Origin: Lojkania enalia
Lineage: Eukaryota; Ascomycota; Dothideomycetes; Pleosporales
DNA length: 64,000 nt
Direction: 5' to 3'
Assembly: GCA_010094045.1 (NCBI GenBank)
Contig: ML986599.1
Coordinates: forward strand, 118,787-182,786
A program made the position numbers and the translations under genes. Positions 9,335-18,827 of this stretch are shown here, piece by piece; within the stretch, counting starts at the first letter, position 1; each line of letters opens with the position of its first letter. Below the pieces are notes generated by a model. It made no database searches. It worked only from the letters and a program-made list of their open reading frames with translations, and had not been told where the DNA came from.

Positions 9335-10288
9335 ATGCCGACATCGTGGGCAAAAGCAACGGCAATCGAGCAATTAGATGCCCAAACCTATTCCGCAAAT
9401 CTATCCGACGACTGGTGCATAGGATCTGGCAAGCGTCCCCCCTTCTTACTTCTAACTCCTCGGCGCATTAACGGCATCCACCTAGTTCCGAATGGCGGCT
9501 ATGTAACGGGTCTGATCCTCCAAGTAGTATATACGCACTTCAACACCACCCTCTCCGCGCAATACCAACCCCATACCATAGCGCTTCACGTCGAATTCCT
9601 CCGCCGAACCCAAGTCGGACCCGCAATATTCAAGGTCCAGAATATCAAACTCGGGCGCCAGACTTCGATCGTGCATGTACGCATGTCACAAGACGGGCGT
9701 GAAGAGGTAGTAGCATACGTAACAAATTCGAATATGGATACCGAAACGGGCGTATCATTTGACACAGAATACGCTCTCAATCCTCAACCTCCCACAGTCG
9801 ACCTGGCAAAGCTAGAAAAGGATGAGGATGAGAACTGGTTTTCAACGAAGAAGATGCCGTTCGCCGAATTTCGCAAAGCCACATCCCGTGTCACATTCCA
9901 CTTCCCACGCTCTGGACAACCAGCGCCCTCGATGGCAGACGAATGGCTCTGCCATTCCGACGACACACCCTTTACGCAAACGTCTCTCGGCTTTGTAGCA
10001 GACATGTTTCCGCAGATGATTGAGAACTATCGAGACAATAAAACGCAAGGGCCATTCTGGTATCCTACACTGCTTCTGAATTTGGATGTGAAGAAAGTAT
10101 TGCCGAGAGAGGGAGTAAAGTGGTTGAGGGTCAGAGTACAGATGAAGAAGATTGTAAATGGGAGGCTGGATTTAGAGGTCCATGTATATGATCCGGAAGA
10201 AGATTTGGTAGCGTTGAGCAATCATGTTGGATTTGTAGCTGATGCTAGCAGGAATCTAAAGGAGAGGAGGAAAGATAATAAATTATAG
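9335..10288 (+). CDS. Acyl-CoA thioesterase-like HotDog protein
   Basis: Best model: exons 9335-9428 and 9486-10288, with a 57-base GC-AG intron (GCAAGC donor, TTCTAAC branch, CACCTAG acceptor), giving 298 residues. Removing it joins SDDWCIGS to VPNGGYVTGLILQ, restoring the usual family motif. Two HotDog halves are visible: N-terminal (residues 1-125, with PNGGY and HVEFLRR) and C-terminal (residues 150-290, with the conserved SLGFVADMFPQM and FWYPTLLLNLDVKK). The family hydrolyses acyl-CoA esters to free acid and CoA. The last three residues, NKL, resemble a variant PTS1, which would place it with the ligase in peroxisomes. If the intron is kept the frame stays open (317 residues). Substrate not determinable. 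Confidence 0.82.
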   Translation: MPTSWAKATAIEQLDAQTYSANLSDDWCIGSGKRPPFLLLTPRRINGIHLVPNGGYVTGLILQVVYTHFNTTLSAQYQPHTIALHVEFLRRTQVGPAIFKVQNIKLGRQTSIVHVRMSQDGREEVVAYVTNSNMDTETGVSFDTEYALNPQPPTVDLAKLEKDEDENWFSTKKMPFAEFRKATSRVTFHFPRSGQPAPSMADEWLCHSDDTPFTQTSLGFVADMFPQMIENYRDNKTQGPFWYPTLLLNLDVKKVLPREGVKWLRVRVQMKKIVNGRLDLEVHVYDPEEDLVALSNHVGFVADASRNLKERRKDNKL

Positions 10289-10838
10289 ACGGTCATGAGT
10301 GTGGTAGAGATGGGATTAGATACCAAGTTGTAGATGGCTACCAATTGCTGTATGAAGGAAGTCAGATGCCAATTTATAGAGAGCCATCAATACGGGCCAG
10401 ATTCCAAAATTCTCTAAGTACATCACTATTGTCAAGGCATCATGAATGGAATCCGTCTCGAGAGTGGCGTCACGTAAGGACCTGTGGTATTGGAAGAGGG
10501 ACTGTCCTGCAAAATGCTGGTAACATTGCTTATGAACAGTTGAACCATCCATTGCTTCATCATTCATGCCATGGTATTTCCGCTATTCCTAGACGCCTGA
10601 AATGCAAATCTATCCAGAACAGTCCAAATCCTGATAAATGAGTAGTCCAGAGTAATACCTCATACAAGCCAACCAACATCCCAGCCTTAGGCACGATGGA
10701 AGGGATGCTCCGAGGTCGATCGAGAGCCGTATTCCTCCTTTCCCTTCTGAATAGGTATCGTAGATGCTTCCAAACTTTGGTGATCTCGGTACACGCTTCT
10801 CCCACTTGCTGATCAATTCAATGCAACGCCTCCGCTAC
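10289..10838. other. Convergent intergenic region
   Basis: Between the 3' ends of the thioesterase gene (plus) and PNO1 (minus). Only short overlapping frames on both strands without coding features. It should hold both 3' UTRs; polyadenylation sites are not distinct enough to call. Confidence 0.5.
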
Positions 10839-11683
10839 TCAAAACCTTTCCTTCATCCTGCCTGCCACGGTTCTTAAATTACCGTATACCTTTCCTGGGG
10901 GCGCGCCCAAGATCAATGACACGACAGCCTCACGAGCAATGTGGATGTTTTTGAAGCCTCCTAGTATGTGGATCTTCTGGTCCGCAAGCACGATTCTTGT
11001 TCTAGAGGAGTTTTCGATGGCAAATTTGGTCTTGCCATCTTTGCCTGCGATGCGGCCGATAGCACGGGACAAGTGCTCCCCTTGGAGGGTCTTGACGTCC
11101 TTGATTTCGAAGGTTTCGATATAGAGTTCGTCCTGTGGTTATTAGTACTAGTTTAAGAAGCACTGAACTGCACGATAATACATACTAATCGGAGAAGGGC
11201 AATAGCATCATCCACGTCGAAGCCCAGTGTGAATGCCTTCACGAAATCCTCGCCCTTTTGTAGCGCACCAGTGTCCATGGTATGAGTGCTGGTGCGTAGC
11301 TCTACCGAGTTCGTTTTAATGTTCATGCGGACCTGGAGCTTGAGATGCTCGACGAGCGGAGGATAGATCTTCGGCCACGAATTCTTCAGGGGGGTCATTC
11401 GGTGTGGGGGGACAGCCACTTTTCGCATTTCTCGCCGGAAGGCGATAGGGATTTCTTTTGCGGGGGCGAACCGTGGGCGGCCGCTTTCGTCTGTCATAAA
11501 GGTATCTTCTGTAGCATTTTCGGAATATTCATTTCGAGCTTTGGAAGGGGCGTTTTCAGTAGGTAGAGCATTCATATCCAGTAGTTCTGTAGCTTCCTCT
11601 GCGGGGAGAGGTGTTGCTTCTGCCATTGCCTGGTCTTCAGCCAGGGTTTCTGGTTTGCGAAGGAGCGCTGTTGGAGCTGGCAT
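10839..11683 (-). CDS. PNO1: Pre-rRNA-processing protein PNO1 (Dim2), KH domain
   Basis: Exons 11186-11683 and 10839-11132 with a 53-base intron (GTATGT donor, AACCACAG acceptor) give 263 residues, close to the length of yeast Pno1. The conserved C-terminal KH region is obvious: [38 protein letters not shown] and [22 protein letters not shown]1 binds the 3' end of 18S pre-rRNA in the nucleolus and cytoplasm and works with Nob1 and Dim1 in 40S subunit maturation. Residues 1-90 are acidic and disordered. The frame is open upstream to an ATG-less position near 11761, but [10 protein letters not shown] is the typical fungal N-terminus and was chosen. It is divergent from MDM31, 300 bases apart. 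Confidence 0.93.
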
Positions 11684-11983
11684 GTTGGTGTCTTGTCTCT
11701 CTAAATTCCTTCTCCTACCGAGATACCTTTGGTGGGGAGACGCAGTCTTGTGGGAGGACAAATTTGAGTGGAGCGTCCGGTTATCGATAAAGCAAACATA
11801 AATTTTGCGAGCTCTTGGCGTGTTTCTTGTGGCTCCTTTTTATGTTCTCGTTCACGTCATCCTTGCAAGCCGCTTGCCCACCGCAGCTCAAACTTCACTT
11901 CGAGCTCCTCACCCACCATACGTCCTAACCTCCCAAACGGCCCGACTATACGTCGCCATGCGGCTACCGCGATTGTTATTATA
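11684..11983. promoter_or_regulatory. Compact bidirectional promoter, PNO1 / MDM31
   Basis: The two chosen start codons (11683 minus, 11984 plus) are separated by 300 bases that must carry both promoters and both leaders. The plus-strand frame is open through much of it, which would give MDM31 a longer N-terminus if translation began earlier, but that extension lacks targeting-signal character. Confidence 0.45.
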
Positions 11984-14212
11984 ATGAGTCGGAATGCAGG
12001 CGCACCGCTCGGCGCATTTCTAAGACGCTCCGTCGAGCAGCCTCTGTCTTTGCAGGCGAGGCTTTTTCCCTTCGAATTTGCATTCGCATCTCGATCACCT
12101 TCATTACTAGCAGTAGGGGTTCCTCGGAGGTCATTCGCTTCGAATCGACATGTTTTCTCGCCTGCATCGGCTTCGATACCCACGATCTCGCGAAGTTCAG
12201 TTTCCGGTCTTATCTCCGCATCCCCTCTGCGAGCCCAATTATCTCGGACAGCTCACGTCCACGACAGCGTAACAATAATTGTGGCGACAGCATGGAGAAG
12301 GAATACTTATGGGACCGTTCGAAATGCTGTCAGGAGGAATCTGGCCGTGCAAAAGCGACATAAGAGCTCAAGCAGCAACAACAAACCTACCAAAACCAAA
12401 AGCACCTCCGCGCCTCAAGCGAAACTCTCCCCTCAACCGAATGCTCCTCTAAAATCATCAGAATCACCTAAAACGTTGAAGCAGCCGAAACAGGACTCTG
12501 AGGCCCAGCTAGGTGACGGAAAGCATCATCACTTCCTAGATCGTCTTCCACATGCTCTACCACATGTCTATAGGCCGAGCAAGGCAGAACTTCTGGAAGC
12601 GGCATCGGGCTTCTTCTCTCGCCTCAAAGTCCATTTCAAGTGGCTCACAATTCGGAGTACGCGACCGTTCAACGCAGACGAGATATATGCATTGTTTTCT
12701 TGGATACTGGCAGCGCATGTTCTTTGGATCATCGTTGGAACCACGACTTTCTTCTCACTCACGATCTTCTTGATTAACACAGTCTTTGCTCAAGAGACGC
12801 TTGCAAAGTGGATTGGCAACTACTTGACAAAATCATCAGGCTTAAAGGTTGTTTTTGAATCGGCCGTTGTCCCTAAATGGAAAGATGGAGTCATATCGTT
12901 TAGGAAAGTCTTCGTCTCGAGGAGACCCGGCCAAGGTCAAGCGAAGGTCAGCAAAGGCTCGCAGATGTCCGCTGCAGCGGCCGCTGCTGCGATAGCGCAG
13001 AAAGAGAAGGATATTGCAGAAGGAGTAGTAGAAGAAGAAGACACCAATTACACGCAGTTCGATATCTCGATCGACTCCGTCAACGTCACGTTATCCTTCT
13101 CGAAGTGGTTCAACGGCAAAGGCTTACTCAAGGATGTCGAAATCAAAGGCATTCGCGGTGTTGTAGACCGCACCTCTCTACGCGCACCTATAGAGTACGT
13201 AGATCCGCGCACGTACAAGCACGAACATCAACCAGGAGATTTCGAGTTGGATTCATTCAAGATGGAAGATCTACTAGTGACAATATACCAACCAGACAAC
13301 TTCCGGCCATTTTCCGTCAGCATCTACTCCTGCGATCTTCCACAGTTGCGGAAGCAGTGGCTCTTTTACGATTTCTTGTCTGCAAATATGATGTCGGGAT
13401 CTTTCGATAATTCCCTATTTACGATTCATCCTCGACAGACGCACAACTCTCCCGCAGCCCTAATGGAAGGAGCTGATCATGAAGCGGGTTGCACGTGGAA
13501 GAAGCACAGCCGTATCAGAATAGACGGTCTGAACATCGACCACTTGAACAGAGGGTATGAAGGGCCTTTCTCTTGGATATACGAGGGAAATGTAGATATT
13601 ATAGCTGATGTGATGATACCCAACGAGCACGACGATAGCATTGCCAAAGCCATGTCCGATTTCTATGACCGTGTGGAAGCCACGGTAACGTCGAATAGCA
13701 ACAGGCATTACTCTGATCATGTCCACAGTCTTGAGAGAGAACGTCAAAAACAGGATGAATCAAAGGGGGAAGCGACGAATGAGGATAACAGGTTCATCAT
13801 CATGGATGTTCGCGTGCATCTTAACGATGTGCGGGCAGCAGTCCCCATCTTCACAAAAGACATTTCATACGTCAACAATGCACTGGTTCGGCCCATCGTT
13901 GCGTACATAAATTCAAAGAAGACGTTCATTCCGGTAAATTGCAGAGTTGTTAAGAGGGTGGGTGAGTTCGACGGTAGCTGGACGATCTACGATAGCGGCT
14001 TGATGGACGATCTATCAAGAGAGGTTTGTCTCCCTAGCCCCTACTTGTCCCCAGACAATGCTAACACAACAGTCTAGATGTACGATGCTTTTGCCCAAGA
14101 CGTCCTCAACGACAACACCGCCCGGAAACGCCGCATCAAGAAAGTTGGTATCTGGACTCTTCAGCTTGCTGCACAAGCTCTGTTCTTGGGTTTGGCCGGA
14201 AACATAGCGTAG
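11984..14212 (+). CDS. MDM31: Mitochondrial distribution and morphology protein MDM31
   Basis: Exons 11984-14023 and 14078-14212 (intron 14024-14077, GTTTGT donor, GCTAAC branch, GTCTAG acceptor) give 724 residues. The N-terminus is rich in Arg, Ser and Ala without acids, as expected for a mitochondrial presequence. A transmembrane segment lies around residues 238-262 (FSWILAAHVLWIIVGTTTFF). The conserved family core follows (FDISIDSVNVTLSFSKWFNG, then GLNIDHLNRGYEGPFSWIYE), and a second hydrophobic segment ends the protein (LQLAAQALFLGLAGNIA). Mdm31/Mdm32 are inner-membrane proteins needed for mitochondrial shape, mtDNA nucleoid stability and cardiolipin/phosphatidylethanolamine homeostasis in yeast. 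The Met at 11984 was preferred over upstream in-frame codons because the presequence begins there. Confidence 0.9.
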
Positions 14213-14888
14213 GAGCTTCCTCTTTGAATACACTTGTACAATATGGGATCTTAGGTTAGGCGTTCCTCCCAGTGGCAGCTGGATAGTAAGGTTAATATGC
14301 GGTATCGGCATTGGGGTCGGAGTAAATATGATGCTCAGATGCATCCTTCTTTTCCTGTACAATAATACTTGAACGACTCAAGAAATGATGAGCGACGAAT
14401 CCATTCTGAACAGTTCGATTTCAACCTCGTTCAAATTAATGCCACTAGTGTCAGCTCAGTGGTAATGCAGGCTTCAGGCATTCTATCTCAATTATGGCCC
14501 ATAGACTTCGTGACCAGGAAAATTGATGGTTCAAGGCGTTGTAGGTTCCATCATCGATGTGCCTGGCACGTGATGTAGCTGCCTACCCAGCTACTGCCAA
14601 GCCCAAAGATGTCATGGCACCTAGAACTTTTGACAATCGCGTTCACCATTGCATACGGCACCTACAACACCACCCCGTCGTCACTACTCGCCAGAGTCGA
14701 CACGCATAAATGTTGTTTTCTTGTTATTTCCGTTGTTCCTTTAGATAACCCCGAGATTTCCCAGAGATTGGGGGATTCCATCGCGTTCGCCGCAACCCCA
14801 TCATATCGAGGCAATTCTTCTAGGGGATTCCCAACAACATCTCTTACCACACCTCCGTACGAGTGCTCGCTTGCACACCCTCTTCGCT
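14213..14888. other. Intergenic region between MDM31 and SPP2
   Basis: Holds the MDM31 3' UTR and the SPP2 promoter and leader. Short frames on both strands show no family features. Nothing else is recognised. Confidence 0.5.
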
Positions 14889-16268
14889 ATGGCTGCACCA
14901 AAGGCTGCCGGATTCAAGTTCTCGCTCTTAGGCGCAAAGAACAAAAACGCCCCAACGACCACCAAAGAACCAGCCGCCAAACGTCAGCGCGTTAATCTTG
15001 ACGACGATAATCGAGCCCCCAATGACAATGAGAAAAGCCACATTGAGATCCTCGGCTGGGACGCAAAGCAGGGCGGTGCCGTCGATAAAAATGCTAAGGA
15101 AGAAAAAGGACCACTCGTCATTGCGCCGCTTCCAAATCGTGATTGGCGGGCGGAAATCCACCGGAAGCAGCAACAAGCCACCCAGAGCGTTAATGAGAAG
15201 CTCCAAAAAAGCAACATACAGTTTGGGTTAACAGTTATGCAGAAGCGTGAGGAGCCGCAAAAAGAGGCGAACGGCGATGTGAAAATGAAGGACGAGGATA
15301 TAGTTGAGGATGGCCTGACGGAAGAGCAGAGGCTTGAGAAGGAAGCCGTGGAGGTCTTATTGAACGGGAAGGCGGAGGATATACAGAGGATCATTCCGGT
15401 GCAGTCGGAGGAGGAAACTTTCCATCACGATTACGACCAGGCACCTGATGCTCCATCCCTTGCCGCCTACGAAGCAACGCCCATTGAAGGGTTTGGTGCA
15501 GCGCTGCTCCGCGGCATGGGTTGGAAAGATGGCAAGGCACAAGACTCGAAGACCAAGACTACGCAGATCAAACCACGCCCAAACCTCCTAGGCATTGGCG
15601 CTAAGGAAGAGGCTGCAGTAGGTGTTGAGCTTGGGGACTGGAGCAAGGGTAAGGGAAAGAAGAATAAGATGGAGCAAAGCTACAACCCGCTTTCTCTTCG
15701 AAACAAGAAAACGGGTGAGATCATCACTCAAGAGGAATTGAAGCGAAGGCTCGAGCAGCAGGGTCTTGTCGAAGAGGACAAACCACAGCCAAAGGACCGG
15801 GATTGGGGTCGAGGTCGGGATCGATATGAGGATGACGACGACAAGAAAAGAGGGACCGATCGCAAAAAGAGAGACTATGATGACGACTATGATAGTGAAC
15901 GAAGGCTTGGCCGCAAGCGTCGAGATAGAGAGGACGATTACGATAGCGAGAGGCGACGACATCGGAAGCAAAAGGCTGAGGACGACTACGACAGCGAGAG
16001 GCGACGTGAGCGGAAACGGAGAGACGAGGATGACTACTATGACAGCGAAAGGAGGCGTGAGCGCAGGCGTAGAGACGAAGATGACTACGACAGCGAGAGG
16101 AGACGTGAGCGCAGGCGCAGAGACGAAGATGAATACGACAGCGAGAGGCGGCGGGACCGGAAACATAGAGATGACAATGGCCACGACCGGCGAAGAGGCC
16201 GGTGGAAAGATGATGGGAGGAACCGCGACAGGAAAGACAGGTATAGGAGCCGAAGCCCTGGCTATTGA
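14889..16268 (+). CDS. SPP2: Pre-mRNA-splicing factor SPP2 / GPKOW-like, G-patch
   Basis: Single exon, 459 residues from an ATG at 14889 (MAAPKAAGFKFSLLGAK, the usual FSL-type N-terminus). Residues 25-190 are charged. The G-patch core lies near residues 195-235 (IEGFGAALLRGMGWKDGK), followed by the conserved NLLGIGAK and YNPLSLRNKKTGE. In yeast Spp2 recruits and activates the DEAH helicase Prp2 in the spliceosome through this G-patch. From about residue 315 the protein is a tandem array of DDYDSERRRERRRRDE-type units, a mixed-charge RD/RE tail like those of many nuclear splicing proteins. A Met six codons upstream is in frame but less likely. Confidence 0.9.
   Translation: MAAPKAAGFKFSLLGAKNKNAPTTTKEPAAKRQRVNLDDDNRAPNDNEKSHIEILGWDAKQGGAVDKNAKEEKGPLVIAPLPNRDWRAEIHRKQQQATQSVNEKLQKSNIQFGLTVMQKREEPQKEANGDVKMKDEDIVEDGLTEEQRLEKEAVEVLLNGKAEDIQRIIPVQSEEETFHHDYDQAPDAPSLAAYEATPIEGFGAALLRGMGWKDGKAQDSKTKTTQIKPRPNLLGIGAKEEAAVGVELGDWSKGKGKKNKMEQSYNPLSLRNKKTGEIITQEELKRRLEQQGLVEEDKPQPKDRDWGRGRDRYEDDDDKKRGTDRKKRDYDDDYDSERRLGRKRRDREDDYDSERRRHRKQKAEDDYDSERRRERKRRDEDDYYDSERRRERRRRDEDDYDSERRRERRRRDEDEYDSERRRDRKHRDDNGHDRRRGRWKDDGRNRDRKDRYRSRSPGY
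15870..16175 (+). repeat. Coding minisatellite for the D-Y-D-S-E-R-R tail of SPP2
   Basis: Within the SPP2 frame, a unit of about 17 codons (asp-rich, then YDSER, then an Arg block) recurs six or so times, with nearly identical neighbouring units around 15995-16140. The degenerate copies lie at the outer ends. Such arrays change copy number by slippage or unequal exchange. Confidence 0.8.
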
Positions 16269-16601
16269 ACTTTAGAAATAACTTATGCAATCTTACACAC
16301 ATATCCATCTTAATTCTCCATCGAACGCTCGAGTCCTTAATGAGTAAAGTAGTTGCTAGGTTATCATCGCAAATAGAACAGGTCTTGAAATCTTATAAAG
16401 TCTCCGGTAGCTTCATGGAGCGGTCATTTCTGCTATCGAGCTATTTATTATACAAGATAATCTCATGAGTCTTGACCCATGACATAGACTGAAATCTAGC
16501 AACTAGGCAGCGTCCATTCAAGAATCCCCGTTCAAGGACCTTCAGTCAAAAGCCTCCATCCCAGCAAACCGCCGAAACTCCCAAAATCAGAGAAACAACG
16601 C
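16269..16601. other. Convergent intergenic region
   Basis: Between the 3' ends of SPP2 (plus) and DPH6 (minus). No gene seen. It would contain a further DPH6 exon if the GTAAGC at that gene's stop is used as a donor, but no convincing continuation was found. Confidence 0.45.
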
Positions 16602-18827
16602 TTACCAAGAAGCCCTACCAACAATCACGCCAGCAACCTCCTCACCGTCTTTGCCCCACACACGATGGCACGGGATCCACTGGGTGCCTGGAATAACCTG
16701 TGACCACATCTTATGGCATTCCGGAGCGGCATACAAGGTGGCATGCTCCCACTTGAAGCCCTCTTTCTCCACCAGCTCCTTCGTCCTATCCAAGATGCCG
16801 TCATCCTTGACCGTGAACTCAGCTGCGAACAGAGTTGCGCGAGCAGCCGGGACGGAGACTGTGTAGACGATGATCCCGAAGCCGTCGCCGGTGAGAATGT
16901 CGCAGTCCTCGACAGCGACGCCGATCGAGTGCCACTCAATGTCTGCGCCGCGGGGAAGCTCCTCAACTTCGACGACGAAGGCGGGTGGGATGTGGAAGGA
17001 CTTTTCGTCCATGAGGACGGATCGGTCCGGGATGGGGGCTTGGGGGGCCTTGTCGTTATCACATTGATCGTACACCCTGTTTTGCAAGTCCCACGGGTCA
17101 ATGTCCAGGGCATCCTCGTTCTGGGATTCTTGTGCTTGGAGGGTGCTGTCGTGCATGGTTTTCCAAAGGACCTGGGCGATGGCGACGCGGTTCTGGGGTT
17201 CTTCGGTCGAGGAACGGGAGATGAACGCGACACCCGCGTTCCACCACTTGACATTCATGGTTCGACCGATTCGCCAGAGGTGTTGCATCGCCAGCAGGCC
17301 CTGCCCGGCGAAGCCTTTCTCCGTGTACAGCTCCATGGTTGACGGAACCAGGGGAATTTGGCCAGCAACATATACAGCATTGGCATTCGCGTCGTCATCG
17401 GCAACGAATGGCGGACGCCAGCCGATGTTAAGCAGCGCCGGTGGTGGTTCAGTTCCTGTCTTGTCTAGTCCGAGCGGTCCGGAAATGGCCTGTGAGTAAG
17501 GGCCGATGTTTGCTGGCGCCCAGTATGAGCGGCTTTGGACATGAAGACCTGATAGACTTCCAATTTTATCATTATGAACGTTGATTACGGACAGCATGAT
17601 ATCTATTCCTTCGGGCATTGCGTCCCCCAAGGCGACTGTTACGCGGGTAGGTGGAATCGGGTCCGTGAAACGTTCGCGATAGATTTTATTTACTGCCTCA
17701 AAGTCTGACATAGAGCGGAGCAAGAGGGTGGCATGCACAGTCTCTCTACCTAGGTAAAGACTCATGCGCCCTCGCGTCATGATAGAGCGAAGTTGCTCAG
17801 CAGCTGTATCAACATTGGACTCCATAGCGTTGGAAAACGTCCAGTATAAGTGACCTTTCTTTGGTTCTTCTAAACGAAAGGTTGTGACTGTGCGTCTCCG
17901 GAGCTCTGCTAATTTTCCTGGCAGTTTTGCGCTTGGGAGGGATCCCAGCGCGTCGAAATGGACCTTGAAGTCGTCGTCCCAAAGAGGGGGAATTCTCAGA
18001 GTCTCTAACCCCCTCCCATCGTCTTCCTTATCTATGGCTTTTGCATTCGTATTCTTGAAACTCATTATTCCAACCTGGGCATCGAGCTGCATCGGTCTTG
18101 ACCCCCCAATCGCAAGGGTCTTCTTCCAGAGCACCGACGGCCCATCAACGCACAACGTCTCATACTCGCCCCCTTCCCCAACAACCGCTCCGTCCCCAGC
18201 CTGTCCAAATGTGGAGGCAGCTCTCTTCAAATACTCAATGATGTCGATAGAAGCAACGTTATGCCCAAGGATGCTGTTGTCCAGACCACCACTAGCTACT
18301 TTGATAACTCGGGCATCCATGCCCATGGCACCCATATCTAGAAGAAGCTGAGACTGCCTATACGGCGGGAGAAATGGGTATTGCCAAAGAAAAGCCAACG
18401 GGGTGAGGCCGAAACGAAGAGCTACAGACTCTACACGAGTTCGTTGATAGGTGCTCAAGATGGCACCCGTTGAGACGGCATCCGCTTCCGGGTGGTCCTT
18501 CATGACCTTCCTGAACAGCGGAGCGAGGGTCTCTGTTTCGTCGTATCCTTCGCCCGACTTAGGGACAGTATATTCTCGAGCCGTAACAACTGCGTTCCCT
18601 AGGATCTGTTTACGGAAGAGGGGAAGATTGAGAGCTTCGGCGTACAGAGGGATGACGTCGTGGCCAACCGTCTGATACATATGGCTTTCGACATCCTCCG
18701 TCGAGTCCCCAGGTGGGTGGATGTTTGCAAGGGCGACAATTTTGTGGCCAGCGGCCATGCAATGGAGTATAGAAAACAGGGAATCCTTGCCGCCGGATAT
18801 CAAGGCGATAACATTGAGGGGAGTCAT
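16602..18827 (-). CDS. DPH6: Diphthine-ammonia ligase DPH6 with C-terminal RidA-like domains
   Basis: Single exon, 741 residues from the ATG at 18825-18827 (MTPLNVIALISGGKDS); an upstream in-frame Met would add 12 residues. N-terminal ATP-pyrophosphatase domain: the SGGKDS PP-loop at residues 11-16, AVSTGAILSTYQRTRVE, and GGEYETLCVDGP near residue 230. The rest carries two YjgF/RidA-like domains, as in fungal DPH6. The enzyme amidates diphthine to diphthamide on translation elongation factor 2, using ATP and ammonium, in the cytosol. The stop TAA lies inside TTG-GTAAGCG, a perfect donor consensus, so an alternative spliced ending cannot be excluded. Convergent with SPP2. Confidence 0.9.
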   Translation of the reverse strand: MTPLNVIALISGGKDSLFSILHCMAAGHKIVALANIHPPGDSTEDVESHMYQTVGHDVIPLYAEALNLPLFRKQILGNAVVTAREYTVPKSGEGYDETETLAPLFRKVMKDHPEADAVSTGAILSTYQRTRVESVALRFGLTPLAFLWQYPFLPPYRQSQLLLDMGAMGMDARVIKVASGGLDNSILGHNVASIDIIEYLKRAASTFGQAGDGAVVGEGGEYETLCVDGPSVLWKKTLAIGGSRPMQLDAQVGIMSFKNTNAKAIDKEDDGRGLETLRIPPLWDDDFKVHFDALGSLPSAKLPGKLAELRRRTVTTFRLEEPKKGHLYWTFSNAMESNVDTAAEQLRSIMTRGRMSLYLGRETVHATLLLRSMSDFEAVNKIYRERFTDPIPPTRVTVALGDAMPEGIDIMLSVINVHNDKIGSLSGLHVQSRSYWAPANIGPYSQAISGPLGLDKTGTEPPPALLNIGWRPPFVADDDANANAVYVAGQIPLVPSTMELYTEKGFAGQGLLAMQHLWRIGRTMNVKWWNAGVAFISRSSTEEPQNRVAIAQVLWKTMHDSTLQAQESQNEDALDIDPWDLQNRVYDQCDNDKAPQAPIPDRSVLMDEKSFHIPPAFVVEVEELPRGADIEWHSIGVAVEDCDILTGDGFGIIVYTVSVPAARATLFAAEFTVKDDGILDRTKELVEKEGFKWEHATLYAAPECHKMWSQVIPGTQWIPCHRVWGKDGEEVAGVIVGRASW

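Noticed and set aside
15588..16308. Two long minus-strand frames (194-198 codons) opposite SPP2
   Set aside because: They are antisense images of the DYDSER repeat array and have only low-complexity Val/Ile or Arg/Ser/Cys sequence.
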